58,553 nt of DNA from Phycisphaerae bacterium (GTDB taxonomy: Bacteria; Planctomycetota; Phycisphaerae; UBA1845; JAFGLZ01), in assembly GCA_016927755.1 (NCBI GenBank), contig JAFGLZ010000124.1, positions 1 to 58,553 on the forward strand, given 5' to 3'. The notes under the pieces are model-generated. The model was not told the DNA's origin. It saw nothing but the letters and a program-made list of their open reading frames with translations, and did not search any database. Made by a program: the position numbers and the translations under genes. Shown one piece after another: positions 1-10,100 of this stretch (its first letter is position 1; each line of letters starts with the position of its first letter).

Positions 1-2
1 AC

Positions 3-1916
3 CACGAGCCCAGGCTGACGGACCTCAACGCCGGCCTCGGGTACAAGGACCGCGGCATCGAGTGGCGTCATCTGGCCAATCAGATCTCATGCTACGGCGT
101 GGTCGAGGCGCCCTCTGCGGCCTACGATTACAGCGACTACAACATGGCCCTGCTGTTCGACACCCTTTTCCTGAAGGTCTACGGCTCCACCTGGGACCGT
201 GTCGACCGCGACGTGCTCCACCCCAAGCTCACCGATCTGCTGCAATGCCAGGATAACCCCACATTCATGGCCTTCGGCACGCGCGATCGACCCGGCCGGC
301 TCGGTATTTCCGTCCGAGACTTCGCCCGCTTCGGCCTGTTGTACCTCCGTAAGGGCAACTGGCGGGGCAAACAACTCATCAGCGCCGAGCATGCGGCGAT
401 GGCCGTCACGTCTCCTCTAACCAACGCCATCCCCCGGACGACCGGCCAACCCGCGCAGATGATCCAGGGCCAGCGCAGCATCGGCGGAAAGAACAACCAG
501 ACCGACCACAAAGGCAGCTACAGCTTCGCCTGGTGGGTCAACGGTGTGAATCGGGAAGGCAAACGAATGTGGCCCGACGCGCCGCTCGACACCTACGGCG
601 CCTTCGGACACGGCGGCATGCGCGCCATGATCGTCCTGCCCAGCCTCGACCTCATCCTCTGCTGGAACGACTCGCGAATCGACGGCTCCGAGGCCGAGAA
701 CAAGGCCCTCCAGATCCTCGTCGGCGCCGTGTCCGATCGCCCGGCCTCACCGCAATTGGGCCAGATCGTCGTCGACCCCGACCACCCGCGGTGGCTCCGA
801 CGCTATGGCCAAGGCCCCTTCTTCATGTGTGGGCCCGGCGACCCCGAAGACTTCCTCTATCGCGGCAAGCTCGAGCCGGACGGGACGCGATCCGGCGACC
901 AGGACGCCCTCATCCGAAAGCTCACCGGCACCGGCGCTAACTGCATCTACGTGATGGCCGTGCGAAGCCACGGCGGCGACGGCGACCGCACGCATAACCC
1001 CTTCGTCGATCACGACCCCGCCAAGGGCCTCAACCCCAAGGTGCTCGACCAGTGGGAGACGTGGTTCGCCGCACTCGACCGGGCGGGCGTTGTCATCTTC
1101 CTCTTCCTCTATGACGACTCCTGCCTCGTGTGGAACACTGGAGATCACGTCGGGCCGTCCGAACGGGACTTCATCCGAACCCTCGTCCGCCGCTTCAAGC
1201 ACCACAAGCACCTGATCTGGTGCGTCGCCGAGGAATACAACGAGAAACTGAGCCGACCCCGCGTCGCCGCCATCGCCCGGGAGATCCGCGCTGCGGACGG
1301 GCTCAAGCATCCGATCGCCGTACACCACAACGGCCTCGACTTCCACTTCGCCGACGACCCGTGCGTCGACCAATTCGCCGTCGAGTACAACGTCCCCACG
1401 GCCAAAGCCCTCCACGAGGGCATGGTCGAGGCGTGGGGCAAGTCCCATGGTCGATACGGCCTCAACATGTCCGAGGCCGCCGATTACGGCCAGGGCGCCG
1501 CCGCCCGGAAGAAGAGCTGGGCCTGCGCGATGGGCGGCGCGTACGTCATGATCCTCGGCATGGACGTCGCAGGAACGCCCGTAAGCGACCTGAAGGACTG
1601 CGGCGATCTCGTCCGCTTCTTCGAGTCCACGACCTTCGCGGAGATGGCCCCACACGATGAGCTCGAGTTCGGCGCAACGGAGTATGTCCTGGCCAAGCCC
1701 GGGCACTCTTACATCGCCTATGCGTCGAGCGCCTCCGGCCACATCGGCCTGCGGGGCCTCCGCGCGGGAGCCTATGATTTCCTATGGTTCGACTGCGCCT
1801 CGGGCAAGCAGTCCGCCCAGTCAAACGTACGCGTCGCTTCAGGGGATCAATCGTGGCCCGCCCCATCGGGCTTCGGCCCCGAGCTGGCCGTCTACGTCAC
1901 GCGTAAAGCCGACTGA
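3..1916 (+). CDS. Beta-lactamase-fold serine hydrolase fused to a glycosidase-like TIM barrel (5' truncated)
   Basis: The reading frame is open from base 3 to the TGA at 1914-1916 (637 residues visible); the true start lies before the window. The first ~240 residues look like the C-terminal half of a class C beta-lactamase/esterase-fold protein. A YSDYN segment near residue 43 fits the Tyr-x-Asn position, and HGG near residue 203 fits the His/Lys-x-Gly position. The catalytic Ser-x-x-Lys would be upstream and cannot be checked. From about residue 264 a second domain begins (GPFFMCGPGD), resembling the TIM-barrel hydrolases of planctomycete carbohydrate loci. VAEEYNE near residue 410 offers a possible acidic catalytic residue. 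Domain names are inference from motifs; the fusion itself is seen directly because the frame has no stop. Confidence 0.8.
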   Translation, partial: HEPRLTDLNAGLGYKDRGIEWRHLANQISCYGVVEAPSAAYDYSDYNMALLFDTLFLKVYGSTWDRVDRDVLHPKLTDLLQCQDNPTFMAFGTRDRPGRLGISVRDFARFGLLYLRKGNWRGKQLISAEHAAMAVTSPLTNAIPRTTGQPAQMIQGQRSIGGKNNQTDHKGSYSFAWWVNGVNREGKRMWPDAPLDTYGAFGHGGMRAMIVLPSLDLILCWNDSRIDGSEAENKALQILVGAVSDRPASPQLGQIVVDPDHPRWLRRYGQGPFFMCGPGDPEDFLYRGKLEPDGTRSGDQDALIRKLTGTGANCIYVMAVRSHGGDGDRTHNPFVDHDPAKGLNPKVLDQWETWFAALDRAGVVIFLFLYDDSCLVWNTGDHVGPSERDFIRTLVRRFKHHKHLIWCVAEEYNEKLSRPRVAAIAREIRAADGLKHPIAVHHNGLDFHFADDPCVDQFAVEYNVPTAKALHEGMVEAWGKSHGRYGLNMSEAADYGQGAAARKKSWACAMGGAYVMILGMDVAGTPVSDLKDCGDLVRFFESTTFAEMAPHDELEFGATEYVLAKPGHSYIAYASSASGHIGLRGLRAGAYDFLWFDCASGKQSAQSNVRVASGDQSWPAPSGFGPELAVYVTRKAD

Positions 1917-1997
1917 CGTCCCAATCCTCCCCGTTTGTCGCCGGCGCGCCTCGTTGACCTCGACGCACGGCATGCTATATTGATGGCCGATTTTGGT

Positions 1998-2002
1998 GGA
2001 GG
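1998..2002 (+). promoter_or_regulatory. Ribosome binding site that selects a GTG start
   Basis: GGAGG lies 7 nt before the GTG at 2010. The upstream in-frame starts (1935, 1983) have no comparable site, so this motif decides the start of the following lipoprotein gene. Confidence 0.6.
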
Positions 2003-2009
2003 ACGCCGG

Positions 2010-2741
2010 GTGCCCAGCCGAGCCGCAATTCCGATCATCTCGCTGATGTTGTGCCTTTCCGCGCTCTCCGTTGGGTGCGGAAAGCTCCGCCGCGAACCCG
2101 CCGCCAAGGCACCGGTGGCCCAAGCCCCTGCGCCGATTGAGATGGACGGGCCCCCTGGACCCGAGCCGATCTCGATCGATCTAGGCCAGGTCGGGGCAGA
2201 GGGCGAGAAGGTCGAGTATCTCGAGACCAAGGAGAAGCCCTGGCCTCGGCGTCGCTTCACCTTTCTCGTCACCGGAGTGGGCTGTGAATCAAAGAAGGGC
2301 TCCCCCGTGGAGCGAAAGGCCGCTGCCCTAGAGGCCGCCGTCGTCGACGCCATCGGACGCGCAGCGCGAGAGATGCTCCGGAATCCCAGCACGGGCAAGG
2401 CCCCGGTCGAGTACCGCATGACCTTGGGCCCCGGCCTGACCGTCTTCGGACAGCTCGTCCAGGGCCAGCCCCAGACCGCCATCCTCCTGGACCACCGCGG
2501 TCGTATCGACGAGCTCTGTGCCCGCCAGGGCGTCCTGGCCCATCCCCCGCACGGCACCAAGATCATCCAGCAGATCTTCGCCGCGACCGACGGGCAACTC
2601 GTCCTGCAAGCCACCCGCCAGGCCGATACGCCCGGATGCTACACCGCCGACGTCGGCTACTACCAGAAGTCCAAGATCACCCTGGGCACCCAGCCCACCT
2701 CGACGCGAGAGGCCAAACCCGTCATCGCCACCGGGCGATGA
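2010..2741 (+). CDS. Predicted lipoprotein of unknown function
   Basis: A 243-residue protein. It starts at GTG 2010 rather than at the longer in-frame starts because GGAGG sits 7 nt upstream and the N-terminus then becomes a clean signal peptide. Residues 1-22 are hydrophobic and end in a lipobox-like LSVGC, so Cys 22 is the likely lipidated residue. A proline/alanine-rich linker follows, then a mixed alpha/beta region with no family I recognise. The phrases FLVTGVGCES and VEYRMTLGPGLTVFGQLV suggest a small folded domain. It ends just before a perfect hairpin and faces the convergent alcohol dehydrogenase gene. Location at a membrane face is inferred from the lipobox; no activity can be proposed. 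Confidence 0.75.
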   Translation: MPSRAAIPIISLMLCLSALSVGCGKLRREPAAKAPVAQAPAPIEMDGPPGPEPISIDLGQVGAEGEKVEYLETKEKPWPRRRFTFLVTGVGCESKKGSPVERKAAALEAAVVDAIGRAAREMLRNPSTGKAPVEYRMTLGPGLTVFGQLVQGQPQTAILLDHRGRIDELCARQGVLAHPPHGTKIIQQIFAATDGQLVLQATRQADTPGCYTADVGYYQKSKITLGTQPTSTREAKPVIATGR

Positions 2742-2746
2742 CCGCG

Positions 2747-2763
2747 CCCGACACACTGTCGGG
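2747..2763. terminator. Perfect hairpin between convergent genes
   Basis: CCCGACA, loop CAC, TGTCGGG: a 7-bp perfect stem starting 5 nt after the lipoprotein stop codon. There is no strong T-tract, so it may act as a transcript end or stabiliser for one or both convergent units. Confidence 0.45.
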
Positions 2764-2784
2764 ATTCCCGTATTCAATCAGTTT

Positions 2785-2824
2785 GTCGATGTGTTGATGC
2801 GTCGACCTGTTGACTTCTCGACTT
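2785..2824. repeat. Five tandem degenerate 8-bp units (GTYGAYNN)
   Basis: The units are GTCGATGT, GTTGATGC, GTCGACCT, GTTGACTT and CTCGACTT, in perfect 8-bp register. They fill most of the gap between the convergent lipoprotein and dehydrogenase genes. Positions 2-5 of the unit (T, C/T, G, A) are constant. The function is unknown. Confidence 0.6.
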
Positions 2825-2834
2825 GTCCGGCCGC

Positions 2835-4115
2835 TCACGCCATGTTGCGGACGAGCGTCGGATCCCCCACCGTCGCCGCCTCGAGCACCGCGCCCATGTA
2901 ATCGTCGACCGACTCGGGCGCCAGCGGCACCGGCATATTCTCTAGCTTGCTGCGGAGCTGCGGGTTCTTCGCCGACGATAGGCACCGCTGAACGTGCTCG
3001 GCGTCGAAGCCCGGCACGTCGCCGAGCTTCGTTGGAAAGCCCACTTTCTCCGCCAGACGCAGCATCGCCTCCGAAACCGCCAGTCCCAGGTCTCTGCCGT
3101 GCAGTCCCGAGACGTCCCGGCCCAGGTACCCCGCCCGGCCATACAGCTCGGCGAGCCGCCGAAGCTGGCGCTCGCACGCCGGCGCAAAGAACACGAGATA
3201 GTACGGGTTCAGGATCGCCACCGCCCGGCCGTGCGAGAGGATATCGACCATCGAGAACGAGTTCAGATGCGGCCCACTCGTCCCGCCCGTCATGATCGCG
3301 TAGCCGCCCAGGTCCGTGCCCAGCCCCAACGCCGTCCGGGCATCCAGGCTCTCCGGCTCGCGGACCGCCTTGTCCAGGTGCGTGATGATCAGCTCGATCC
3401 CCGTTAGCGCGATTCGCTCGATCTTGTCGTACGCCGCGCTGCCCGTGGCGCCCAGGTACACCTCCAGCGAGTGACCGACGCCGTCGAAGCCGCCGTCCAG
3501 CGTGAACGACACGCTCATGCCCGTCGTCACCGCGTAGTCGAACGCCGCCCGCGTCGGCACGATCGCATCGTCGATGATGAGCTTCTTCTGGCCCGCCGAG
3601 AGGTTCGTGATGTTGCTGTACCGCGTCAGATGAGCGGCCGAGGACGCCGCCGTCATCACGGCGATCGTAGGAACGAGCGCAAGGTCGCGCCGACCGAGTG
3701 CCTCGGTCACCAGGCCCACGCCGTAGTAGTGCTCCAGATCTCCCCCGAGCGAGTGCAGCGCGACCGCCGCCTTGGTCGCGTCGATCGCCGAACCGCCTCC
3801 CGCGACGATCACACAGTCGACGTGCTCGACGCGCGACAGACCTTCCGCCATCGCCTGGACGTCCTCGATTGGGGCGTTGGGGCGGGCCGCGTCGAACTGG
3901 GCCGCCACGACCGCGCCAGCGGAGAAGACCTCCCGCACGACCCGATCCAGCAGGTCCGTCGACCGAGCCGTGTGCCCGGCGCAAATCACGATGTTGTAGC
4001 CGAAATCGCAGATCTGCGCGCCCAGCTTGTCAATCGCGTATTCGCCGAACGAGTAGCCGTCCCCCTTGAAGTCCCTGAGCAGCATCGCCGCGCGGTCTTG
4101 CAGAGAGTCACTCAT
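2835..4115 (-). CDS. Iron-containing alcohol dehydrogenase family protein
   Basis: A 426-residue cytoplasmic NAD(P)-dependent oxidoreductase of the Fe-ADH superfamily. The N-terminal nucleotide-binding part has VIVAGGGSAIDATKA (GGGS glycine loop) near residue 105. The C-terminal helical part has DGGFDGVGHSLEVY near residue 210, where the family's metal-coordinating Asp and His residues are found. Length is slightly above the usual 380-400. The substrate (alcohol, polyol or lactaldehyde-like) cannot be read from sequence. Its ATG lies 15 nt after the stop of the upstream membrane protein gene, so the two are probably one transcript. The family assignment is firm; the substrate is unknown. Confidence 0.9.
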   Translation of the reverse strand: MSDSLQDRAAMLLRDFKGDGYSFGEYAIDKLGAQICDFGYNIVICAGHTARSTDLLDRVVREVFSAGAVVAAQFDAARPNAPIEDVQAMAEGLSRVEHVDCVIVAGGGSAIDATKAAVALHSLGGDLEHYYGVGLVTEALGRRDLALVPTIAVMTAASSAAHLTRYSNITNLSAGQKKLIIDDAIVPTRAAFDYAVTTGMSVSFTLDGGFDGVGHSLEVYLGATGSAAYDKIERIALTGIELIITHLDKAVREPESLDARTALGLGTDLGGYAIMTGGTSGPHLNSFSMVDILSHGRAVAILNPYYLVFFAPACERQLRRLAELYGRAGYLGRDVSGLHGRDLGLAVSEAMLRLAEKVGFPTKLGDVPGFDAEHVQRCLSSAKNPQLRSKLENMPVPLAPESVDDYMGAVLEAATVGDPTLVRNMA

Positions 4116-4130
4116 CGATCCGCCGCCACG

Positions 4131-5159
4131 TCAGGACGCCTGTACCTCGCCCGCGCCAATTCCTCCGCGCTTGAGCAGCGAGTCGAACACGCCGTCTCGA
4201 AGCTCCTGGGCGCGCCGCGTGTTCGGATACTCGCTCATGATCTGTTTGGCCACGCTGATCGCCATGGGCCAGCGCTGCTCGTGAACAGCCAGCTCGAACT
4301 CGACCGTCAGGTTGTCCAGCTTGTCCTGGAACACCATCCGGACCACGCCCTCCAGCTCCTTGGCCTCCTGGGGCGTCAGGTACATGTCGAGCTCTTTGAC
4401 CAGCTCGATGCTGCGATCCACCTCCTTGCGATCCGCCGCCTCCTGGAACTGTCTCCTCAACAGGTCCTTCCGACCGGTGAAGCTCGTCTCGAGCCGGTCC
4501 GGAAGCACCTTGATCCGCTCGTGATCGGGGTACAGGCCCAGCAACCGCCGGACTTCCGCTCGCGCCCGCTCCCACTGGTTCGACTCGAATAGCTCCTCCA
4601 CCTGCTGAATCGCCATGTTGACCTTGCTCTCGAGTGCGTCCCGCCGACTCTCCTCGACCTCCTCGCGAAAGCGTTCGGCCTCGTCCTTGTAGCCGTAGCG
4701 CGTCGACATCTGCTCGATCAGGGAGTACGCCGTGTCCCAGTCCTCCCGCGTGATGTCCTCGCGGATCGCCGTGCGGAGCGCCGCGCGCTCCTTCTCGCGA
4801 TGGGCCAGCGACTTCGTCGCGTCCGAAAGCAGCGCGTTCTCCGCGATCACCTCGAGCTGGCTCTGCTGCTCCCCGAAATGCCTTCGCTGCACGTCCATCA
4901 TCGTGAGCAGCGCCCGGCGCGTCCGATGCAGCTCGGCGTGTACGTACGTCAGCGCCACAACGATGCCGAACCCCAGCGCGCAGACGAGGATCACCGTCGC
5001 CCCCACCCCGACCAAGACGATGCTCGCGCCCGTCAGGCCCAGCGTCGCCGTCAGGTAGAAGCCAAAGATGATGAACACGAACCCGGCGACCAGCGCCACG
5101 TACAGCAGCCACCGGGCCGCTCGGGGAAGCCAGATGAGTCGATCGGAATCTTCGGACAT
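4131..5159 (-). CDS. Membrane-anchored helical-repeat protein of unknown function
   Basis: A 342-residue protein starting at ATG 5159 (MSEDSDRL), with a GTGGGGA ribosome site 6 nt upstream; the longer reading begins at a TTG. Two adjacent hydrophobic segments (about residues 12-35 and 40-70) form a membrane hairpin. The rest is a charged alpha-helical region rich in Glu, Arg and Gln. Helix pairs such as EDWDTAYSLIEQMSTRYGY and QRWPMAISVAKQIMSEYP look like degenerate TPR repeats. It probably anchors a protein-interaction scaffold at the membrane. It lies 15 nt upstream of the Fe-ADH gene on the same strand. I recognise no named family. Confidence 0.8.
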   Translation of the reverse strand: MSEDSDRLIWLPRAARWLLYVALVAGFVFIIFGFYLTATLGLTGASIVLVGVGATVILVCALGFGIVVALTYVHAELHRTRRALLTMMDVQRRHFGEQQSQLEVIAENALLSDATKSLAHREKERAALRTAIREDITREDWDTAYSLIEQMSTRYGYKDEAERFREEVEESRRDALESKVNMAIQQVEELFESNQWERARAEVRRLLGLYPDHERIKVLPDRLETSFTGRKDLLRRQFQEAADRKEVDRSIELVKELDMYLTPQEAKELEGVVRMVFQDKLDNLTVEFELAVHEQRWPMAISVAKQIMSEYPNTRRAQELRDGVFDSLLKRGGIGAGEVQAS

Positions 5160-5447
5160 ACGCAGTCCCCACACCGGCAAGCGATGAAAAGAACCTCTTC
5201 CGGGACCTCAACGGCTGGTCTTCTGTTACCCTAACCCCCATCGGACCTTATGTCAACTGAGTGTTCGAGATCCCGCGCCCGGTGAAGTGGATTGACCGAA
5301 CCTCGCCCGTGCTGAAGACCTGGGCATGCCGAGCCGTCCGAGCCACCGGATTCCCCCCGCCTCGGCCTATCTCCGCCAGGAGCAGGCCTCTCAGCTCACG
5401 CATTCGCCGTAGGATCGACTTGGCCTGCAGCGCCTCATCGACGTAAG

Positions 5448-7097
5448 ATGGACGGATCAACCACCGGAGAACGAACGACTCACATGCGCGCCGCCCTCTT
5501 CTGGATCGCTGTCGTGGTCATCATTGCCGCCCTGCGCGGAGTGGCTTACCTGGAGCCCGACCCCTCGGACGCCTACCGCTACGCATACGTCGGCGCCAAA
5601 TGGACCGAGGGCTGGCTGCCCTATCGCGATCTGTTCGAGAACAAGCCGCCCGCCATCTACGCGATCAACGCCCTCGCCTTCGCCGTCAGCCGCGAGCATC
5701 ACTGGCGGGTCCTCTATGTCCTCGAAACGACGCTCGCCGTCATCACCGTGCTCTGCCTCGCCGGGATGGTCAGGCAATGGGTCGGCAGACCCTACGACCG
5801 TATCGCCGCCCTCGTTGCCGCGCCGCTGGCGTTCGGGCTTAGGTTCGCCTACACCGGCGACATGACCGAAGGCTTCCAGGTCGCCTTCACCGTCGTGGGG
5901 CTATGGGTCATCGTTGTCCTGGCGGCCCGGCACGGCGCGTGGCGATACGTCCTCGGCGGCTGTCTGATCGGCATCGGCAGCTTGTTCAAGCCGCCGGGGC
6001 TGGCCGCCGCCGTCGCCGTAACCATCTGGCTCATCGTCGAATGGTTGTCCGCCCGATTGCCGATTCGTCGTTGTCTGTTGGGCATTGGTCTCCTCGCCGC
6101 CGGCGTCTTGTTGCCCTGGCTCGTGGCGATCGGCGGGTTCGCCCTCCAAGGACAGGCCGGCGCGATGCTCCAAGCCGCGCTGGGCTACAACCGGCACTAC
6201 GGCCAGGAGATGTGGCGTTCGAAAGGGATCACCTGGGTCGTCCTCAACAGCTACGACTCCCTCTGGGTCGCCCTGCCCGTCCTGGCCGCCGCGGGATACG
6301 TCGTCCTGACGATGCTTCGGCCCGCCCGGCTCCTTACGCGAGGCGTTCCATCGCCCAACTGGCGCCTGCTGGCCATGCTCTGGATGCTGGGCGACCTCGG
6401 CGGCGCACTGGCCGGAGGACGCTGCTATCAGCACTACTTCGTGCCGATCATGATCAGCGCTTCCGCCGTTGCGGCCCTGGCCCTGTCCGATGCCACCCGA
6501 CGCCTGGCCGGCGTGGCAGAGGCCCAGTCAGCTCGCCGTGTCGGCATGGCCGTGCTGATCCTCTGGATCGTGCTGCTCGTCGGACGCGACGCCGTCGTGG
6601 GCGTCAGCCTGTCACGCTCGGACTGGCGATCCAACGAGGCGCGGAAACGGTTCGAGATCGCCAAGGCCGCCCGAGCGATGGCCAAGCCCGGCGACACGCT
6701 CTTCACTTGGGGATCAGCCGCCTTCTTCTTCTACGAGGCGTGGCTCGACCCCATCTATCCCGATATGGACGCCCACCGCGCCTACGATTTCGACGACAAG
6801 GCCAGGCAGGTGGCCCTCGATCTCATGGCGGCCTTTGCCGACAAGCCCCCTCGGTTCATCGTGACGGACGTCAACGAGGACCATCCCCAACGCTCGCAGC
6901 CGGATCTCCTCCGTGCCTTTAGCGCCTTCAATCGCCGGCTCGACGCGGACTACCGCCCCGTCCTCATCCGCAAGCCTTGGACCCTATACGTCCGACGCGA
7001 CGCAGCGACTTCGACGCCGGTCTCGCAGCCTTCGTCCGCGCCGAGCCCCCCGCCGACGACGACCCCCGCTACGACAACCACAAGCACCGGCGGCTAA
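5448..7097 (+). CDS. GT39/ArnT-like polytopic glycosyltransferase
   Basis: A 549-residue membrane protein. ATG 5448 is the longest start. ATG 5484 (MRAALFWIAV), with GGAGA about 13 nt upstream, would give a more typical N-terminus directly at the first helix. The first periplasmic loop has DPSDAYRYAYVGAKWTEG and then LPYRDLFENKPP. This matches the GT39/GT83-type lipid-linked sugar transferases, in which acidic residues of this loop are catalytic and the PYRD...KPP motif is characteristic. About ten hydrophobic helices follow. A soluble C-terminal segment ends in a Ser/Pro/Thr-rich tail. It likely moves a sugar from a polyprenyl-phosphate donor to a surface glycan, lipid or protein; the acceptor is unknown. 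It is divergent from the membrane scaffold gene across a 288-bp gap in which I see no clear promoter. Confidence 0.85.
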   Translation: MDGSTTGERTTHMRAALFWIAVVVIIAALRGVAYLEPDPSDAYRYAYVGAKWTEGWLPYRDLFENKPPAIYAINALAFAVSREHHWRVLYVLETTLAVITVLCLAGMVRQWVGRPYDRIAALVAAPLAFGLRFAYTGDMTEGFQVAFTVVGLWVIVVLAARHGAWRYVLGGCLIGIGSLFKPPGLAAAVAVTIWLIVEWLSARLPIRRCLLGIGLLAAGVLLPWLVAIGGFALQGQAGAMLQAALGYNRHYGQEMWRSKGITWVVLNSYDSLWVALPVLAAAGYVVLTMLRPARLLTRGVPSPNWRLLAMLWMLGDLGGALAGGRCYQHYFVPIMISASAVAALALSDATRRLAGVAEAQSARRVGMAVLILWIVLLVGRDAVVGVSLSRSDWRSNEARKRFEIAKAARAMAKPGDTLFTWGSAAFFFYEAWLDPIYPDMDAHRAYDFDDKARQVALDLMAAFADKPPRFIVTDVNEDHPQRSQPDLLRAFSAFNRRLDADYRPVLIRKPWTLYVRRDAATSTPVSQPSSAPSPPPTTTPATTTTSTGG

Positions 7098-7197
7098 TGC
7101 TCCGGCAGGTAGCCTTCGCGCTGCCACAACGTGGGCTCTCTTCGCGCATACGGAAGTGCCCGATGGAAACGCCCCGGCATCCACCACCGCCGTCTTC

Positions 7198-10100
7198 TCA
7201 GCCGGCGGACTTCAACTGGGTCAGCAGATTCTCGAGAATCGCCTGGTAGGCCTGGTCCTTCGTCTGTGTTGCCGTCTCGAGCCCCTGCTCGGCGTAGCGC
7301 CGGGCTTCGCCGGGCTTCTCGATCCGACGATACGTCTCGGCGAGGTGATAGCAGACGGAAACGATCGGAACCTTGCTGTAGGCCTCCTCGAGAACGGCGA
7401 GCGCCCCATCGTAGTCGCCCGTCAACGTCAGGCACCAGCCCAACGTGTCGAGCACGCCGACGGCGTTCGGGTTCAACTCGGCCGCTCGCCGAGCGTATGC
7501 AAGCGCCTCCTTGGGCTGACGGAGTCGCTCAGAGAGGACGAACGCCAGGTTGTTTAGCGCGATCAAGTAGTCCTTATCGGCCTCGAGGGCCTTGCGAAAC
7601 AACTCCGCGGCCTGCTTGTCCTGGCCCTGCATGAGCCTCAGCGTTCCCAGATAAGACAGCAGGGCCGGTCGATCCGCCGGCTGCGTCGCGGTCGCCTGCA
7701 CCGCATCGAGCGTCTTGATCGCCTCGGCCCGACGCTCCATCTGATCCAGCATCACGGCGTGCAGCATCCGAAGATGCACGTCCTGGGGCCACTTTGTGAC
7801 GAGCGCCTCCACTGACTGGAGAGCCTTCTCGCGACCCAACACGATCTGCAGCTTCCGACTGATGACGGCTTGGTCTCCCACCTCGGCCGCGCCGTCGGCC
7901 GCCGCCTTCCACGCCGCCAATGCATCCGGCATCCGGCCCGTTCGGGAGAGCGCCGAGCCGTAGAAGGTCCATATCTGGTAACTGCGGTCCAGTGGCTTCG
8001 TCTTCTTTTCGATGACGTCGATCATCTTCTGATAGGCCCCGCCGAACTCCAGCATCCTCAGCAAGCCCACGACCGCTCGCCTGCCGACGCCCTGTGCCCC
8101 GTAGTTGCACAGCTCCGCCGCACTCCGGTAGGCGGCTTCGGCCTCTGCCCGGGCTCTGCGCTGTTCGATGATCTCACCCAACAGAAACGGCCACACCCAC
8201 TGCTTCGGGTGCCGCGTCATCTGCTGCCGAATGACCGTCTCCTGCTGCGCTCGGATCTCCGAGAGCTCCCCCCGCTTCTGCCGGCCGAGCATCTCCACCA
8301 GCGCGGCGGGCGCGCGCTCGTCGTTCGGAAAGTCGCGCACCGTCGTTCGGAGCTCTCGGAGCCCCAGGTCGATTTGATCCGAGCGCTCCAGGGCTTCCGC
8401 CAGCACGATAGCATATTCCGGCTTGACCGCCGTATCAGGCGCATATGTCTTGGCCCGGGTCAGGTCCTCGATCGCCAAGCGCAGAAACTCCGCCCGTCGA
8501 TCGAGTCGCAGCGATGCCAGACGCAGATACAGCCTGCCGCGAAGGAAGTAGGCCTCGGCCAATTGCCCGGGCTTCCTCGTCGCCGAGCGCTTCTCCCCAA
8601 GCAGGCGATCCAGATACCGCGTGAGCTGGTCCGCCGCCGTGCCCAAATCGCCGCGCGCCGCCTCCAGCAGTCCCCAGAACAGCGAGACCTCCTCCCACCC
8701 AACGTAGCTCGCATCGTAGTCCTTTACTTCCCGATCGACGTCGTCCGGCAGCGGACGCATCGACAGCAGCGTCCGGATCAGCTTCTCGCGAATCGGCTTT
8801 TCGTCGAGCTTGTCCTGCTGGACGCGTAACGCGCGTCGAAGCCAGTCGACGGCCTCCTGACGACGCTCGGTCCGCAGGCAGAACTCGGCCGCCTCGCGGC
8901 AGACCGTCGGCGAGCTGTCGAGCTTCGCCGCCTCCGCAAACGTCCCGTCAATGCGATCACGCAGCGCCCGAAGCTCCAAGGTCGTCGCCCCACTTCGTTC
9001 ACGGTCCGTCCATTCCTGCTGGAGCGTGCGGGCCAGCATCAGCAGCGCCTCCGCCCGTTCGGCGCCCTCGAGGCGAGCGGCCAACCGTTCCAGCACCTCG
9101 ATGGCCCGGTCGTATCGCTTGTCGAGCGCGTACGATTCCGCGACGCGACGATACACCTCCGTATCCGCCCCGGCCGCGTCTACCGCTGCCTTGAGACACT
9201 CGTCCGCCTTGCCCTCCTGCTCCGTCTGACGATACAGCGCGCCCAGTCTGAGCAGGTTGTCCAAGTCTTTCGGGGCCGTTCGACGGATCGCTTCTCGCCG
9301 CACGATGCTCTCGACGGGATGCTGCTGTTCGCGGAGGTCCTCCGCCCGCCCCCGCAGCCACGGATCTTCCGGAAGCCCGTCCAATCCCTGACGGGCCAAT
9401 CGAATCGCCTGCGCCAGGTGCGACGCCACGTCGATCGCCGACGATGGGTGCGCCTCGCCCAGGCGCGCGAGATCGCGGTGCGCCTCCTCGTTCAGCGGGT
9501 TCAGCACCAGCGCCATCTGGTACGCGTCGACCGCCTCGACCTGCCCGAGGGCCTCCATCGCCCTGCCCAACCAGACGCGGGCCATGGAGTACACGCGGAC
9601 GTCTTCGGCGCCCGTCCGCAACGCATACACCGCGTTTTGCAGCAGACTCGTGGCATACTCGTCGTCCTGCCGCGCCGAGGCCGGGTCGCTCTTGCGTTTC
9701 AGCCGGGCCTTCGCCTGAAGACGCAGGCCTTTGGCCAAGTGCAACCGACCCTCGTACAACCTGCCGCCCGCCCCGTCGGCGTTGAGTTGGATCGCCCGAC
9801 GCCCAACCATTTCCGCGGTCGCCAGCCCTGAGACCTCCTCCGCCGTCGACCACTCATCCGCCTTCCCTCCCAACGTCCAGTCCCTTGCCGCTAACGCCGC
9901 CGAGAACTGACGCTCCAACAGCGGAATGTCCTCGGCTCGAGTCGCCGCAACCCCGTTGAGCAGCTTGACTGCCTTGGGCGCTTGGCCCGAATCGACGTAG
10001 TACTCCGATAGAAGCTCCGCCTGCCGTAGCGGGTCCGGAACTGTCTGGAGCGCCGCGACGATCCGCGAATCTCGCTCCTTTTCCGGCGTCTTCTCGTCCA

